NCBI GenBank assembly: GCA_905207535.1 | Contig: CAJLLX010000100.1 | Location: 1-7,270, forward strand | DNA: 7,270 nt | Direction of reading: 5' to 3' | Origin: an uncultured Muribaculaceae bacterium | GTDB taxonomy: Bacteria; Bacteroidota; Bacteroidia; Bacteroidales; Muribaculaceae | Shown: positions 6,563 to 7,270 of the stretch, one piece after another | Layout of the letters: every line of letters starts with the position of its first letter | How positions within the stretch are numbered: the first letter of the stretch is position 1 | The notes under the pieces: model-generated | The model's input: only the letters and a program-made list of their open reading frames with translations | Told to the model about the DNA's origin: nothing | The model's database searches: none | Program-made: the position numbers and the translations under genes

Positions 6563-6583
6563 CTATCTATCGCTTTGCTCCAT
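6563..6583 (-). CDS. Upstream mini-ORF 1 (MEQSDR)
   Basis: ATG at 6583, six codons and a TAG stop at 6565-6563. It is the first of three mini-ORFs set 26 bases apart in the leader. Its stop is five bases before the ATG of mini-ORF 2. Translation is not shown by sequence alone. Its support is the identical layout of the three copies despite base changes between them. Confidence 0.4.
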   Translation of the reverse strand: MEQSDR

Positions 6584-6604
6584 GATTTCTGAAAATATGA
6601 TGCT

Positions 6605-6650
6605 GTCAGAAACAGATGCCTCGCCCGTTTGCGGCGCTCCCGTTTCTGAC
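6605..6650 (-). other. Inverted repeat at the start of the adaptor leader
   Basis: GTCAGAAAC (6605-6613) and GTTTCTGAC (6642-6650) are perfect 9-bp arms around a 28-base, GC-rich interior that can form a further short CGCC/GGCG stem. It lies just downstream of the proposed promoter, so it is either a 5' leader hairpin of the mRNA or an operator over the transcription start. It sits directly before the mini-ORF array. Confidence 0.6.
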
Positions 6651-6651
6651 G

Positions 6652-6682
6652 CAAAACTATAATAAAATCACCCGCATTGCAA
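6652..6682 (-). promoter_or_regulatory. Bacteroidetes-type promoter for the adaptor gene
   Basis: On the minus strand, TTG (6682-6680, preceded by G) is followed after 20 bases by TAGTTTTG (6659-6652), a full match to TAnnTTTG. Spacing fits the primary sigma factor of Bacteroidetes. Transcription would start near 6646, giving a leader of about 140 bases that carries the hairpin and three mini-ORFs. Confidence 0.65.
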
Positions 6683-6816
6683 CTCTCCCTGATAATCAGC
6701 TCCTTACACCGCCCCTCTCTGTCCGCTTCCGTACATTGCGCCCTCGGGGAAGTGATTTTACCGAAGTATCCACCGCAAAAATCGGACAGAAGCACCCCTC
6801 TGCAACCCTTCATCGC

Positions 6817-6861
6817 CACAAAGTTCACAAGGTTGTGGTCCACAACCTTGTGAACTCTGTG
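6817..6861. repeat. Near-perfect 45-bp palindrome
   Basis: The arms 6817-6838 and 6840-6861 (22 bases each) are complementary with one mismatch around the single centre base 6839. The inner 16 bases of each arm are perfect. Inside, CACAA and TTGTG alternate as CACAAggTTGTG and CACAAccTTGTG, with one more CACAA and a TGTG at the outside. No long T-tract follows on either strand, so a terminator is unlikely. Possible roles are a recombination or protein-binding site, or the remnant of a mobile palindromic element. Confidence 0.85.
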
Positions 6862-6905
6862 ACTTTTCCCCATATTTCCCACAAATGCCATCGCTGAGGC
6901 TGTAT

Positions 6906-6925
6906 GGGCGCTGTACTCAGCGCCC
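6906..6925. other. GC-rich stem-loop
   Basis: GGGCGCTG (6906-6913) and CAGCGCCC (6918-6925) form a perfect 8-bp stem with a TACT loop. No T-tract follows on either strand. It may be a transcription barrier downstream of the tRNA terminator; its role is unknown. Confidence 0.5.
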
Positions 6926-6972
6926 GCGCCAACCTTGGTAATATCTTGGTTCAAAAGGGGGGGAGGGGAAAT

Positions 6973-7004
6973 GAAAAAGCAGCTACGAGAGGGCTCGTAA
7001 CTGC
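6973..7004 (-). terminator. Rho-independent terminator of the tRNA gene
   Basis: On the minus strand, GCAGTTACGAG (7004-6994), loop CCCT, and CTCGTAGCTGC (6989-6979) form an 11-bp stem with one G-T pair, followed at once by TTTTTC. It begins about 15 bases after the tRNA 3' end. Confidence 0.9.
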
Positions 7005-7019
7005 ATGATTTCTAGGCGG

Positions 7020-7093
7020 TGGTCCTACTTGGGCTTGAACCAAGGACCTTCTGATTATGAGTCAGCTGCTCTAACCGACTGAGCTATAGGACC
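7020..7093 (-). tRNA. tRNA with CAT anticodon (elongator Met or lysidine-type Ile2)
   Basis: A 74-base cloverleaf is visible. The acceptor is GGTCCTA/TAGGACC, the D-arm GCTCAGTCGGTTAGAGC, the anticodon loop CTCATAA with CAT at 7059-7057, and the T-arm CTTGG-TTCAAGC-CCAAG. The discriminator is A, followed by CCG, so CCA is not encoded. It is not an initiator tRNA: the acceptor is fully paired and the anticodon stem lacks the three G-C pairs. C4-G69 and C5-G68 resemble tRNA-Ile2, whose CAT is changed to lysidine by TilS, while the CTCATAA loop occurs in both classes. The outermost anticodon-stem pair (27-43) is G against A, an unusual mismatch. Confidence 0.93.
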
Positions 7094-7139
7094 GACATTC
7101 GTTTAAGCTTATTGCCATGGGAGCTTCGGAATGTGGGTG

Positions 7140-7171
7140 CAAAGTTAGCAACTATTTTGTAAAATGCGAAA
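7140..7171 (-). promoter_or_regulatory. Promoter of the tRNA gene
   Basis: TAACTTTG (7147-7140) fully matches TAnnTTTG. TTTC (7171-7168), one base off TTTG, lies 20 bases upstream. Transcription would start near 7134, about 40 bases before the mature tRNA. Confidence 0.6.
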
Positions 7172-7270
7172 TATTCAGGACGTTTTTTGCGCAGGATGTG
7201 CGCATTTTTCGCCCTCTGCAGAGTCCAAGGGCAAATGCAATATTAGCGAAAATGTTTGAAAAATTCGACA

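Larger units (their letters stand above)
6480..6583 (-). repeat. Four tandem 26-bp degenerate repeats forming the adaptor gene's leader and start
   Basis: Minus-strand units run 6583-6558, 6557-6532, 6531-6506 and 6505-6480, each beginning with ATGGA. The start of each unit is exactly 26 bases from the next (CCATG on the plus strand at 6502, 6528, 6554 and 6580). Units 1 and 2 match at 21 of 26 bases, and units 1 and 3 at 19 of 26. The fourth unit is the true start region of the adaptor; it resembles the others best if one base is missing before GATAGATA. The repeats therefore look like duplications of the translation-initiation region itself. Confidence 0.85.
6683..6972. other. Intergenic stretch without a recognisable gene
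   Basis: Between the adaptor promoter and the tRNA terminator I find no protein gene I can support. It holds the long palindrome (6817-6861), a GC stem-loop (6906-6925) and a G-rich run (6957-6967). The overlapping reading frames here have no recognisable domain. The part 6683-6816 shows nothing I can name. Confidence 0.6.

Noticed and set aside
6480..6583. CRISPR array
   Set aside because: The 26-bp units are contiguous and degenerate, with no spacers and no cas genes.
6616..6897. 93-residue plus-strand open frame
   Set aside because: It also passes through the palindrome and the promoter, with no recognisable motif.
6541..6954. 137-residue minus-strand open frame in the intergenic region
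   Set aside because: It runs across the palindrome, promoter and repeat leader in an unrelated frame. The protein has no recognisable domain, and part of it (HKVVDHNLVNF) is simply the translated palindrome.
6945..6954. CTTGGTTCAA, matching the tRNA T-arm in inverted orientation (7035-7044), as a possible attachment-site scar
   Set aside because: Only ten bases match, in inverted rather than direct orientation, and no integrase is in the window. Chance is adequate.
7252..7270. Possible start of a plus-strand gene at the right edge (MFEKFD)
   Set aside because: Only six codons are visible, with no clear promoter, which is not enough to call.

Overview
The window looks like a piece of a GC-rich Bacteroidales chromosome, possibly Muribaculaceae. 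The evidence is a MurF-Alr fusion, a GSCFA-family protein, a PorE-like OmpA lipoprotein, and promoters of the Bacteroidetes TTTG / TAnnTTTG type without clear Shine-Dalgarno sequences. The family-level guess is inference. Every gene I can support is on the minus strand, so the natural reading order is from right to left.

Reading from the right: a CAT-anticodon tRNA (7093 to 7020) has its own promoter and a strong Rho-independent terminator. Next comes about 470 bases without a recognisable protein gene, holding a near-perfect 45-bp palindrome, a GC-rich stem-loop and a good Bacteroidetes promoter. That promoter faces a leader made of tandem 26-bp repeats. Each repeat recreates a start codon plus a six-codon mini-ORF, and the last repeat is the start of an HlyD-type adaptor gene. 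This leader is the most unusual signal in the window.

The stretch 5233 to 6505 is a junkyard or chimera of three same-strand fragments butted together: the N-terminal third of an HlyD/RND-type periplasmic adaptor, the catalytic core of a sensor histidine kinase without its input half, and the C-terminal end of an outer-membrane beta-barrel without a start. The seams are abrupt and each sits in a small palindrome. Either deletions collapsed an efflux/two-component operon here, or the contig was misjoined. The sequence alone cannot decide between these.

The left part, 1 to 5072, is a tight and apparently intact operon: a PorE-like lipoprotein (TPR, beta-propeller, regulatory beta-sandwich, OmpA peptidoglycan-binding domain), then 15 bases later a GSCFA-family protein, then 27 bases later a GTG-started murF-alr fusion cut by the window's left edge. 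Two of the three products point to cell-envelope and peptidoglycan work: D-alanine supply and D-Ala-D-Ala ligation in the cytoplasm, and peptidoglycan anchoring at the outer membrane. The murF-alr frame is open for all 702 visible codons, including across a 10-base homopolymer close to the catalytic lysine codon.
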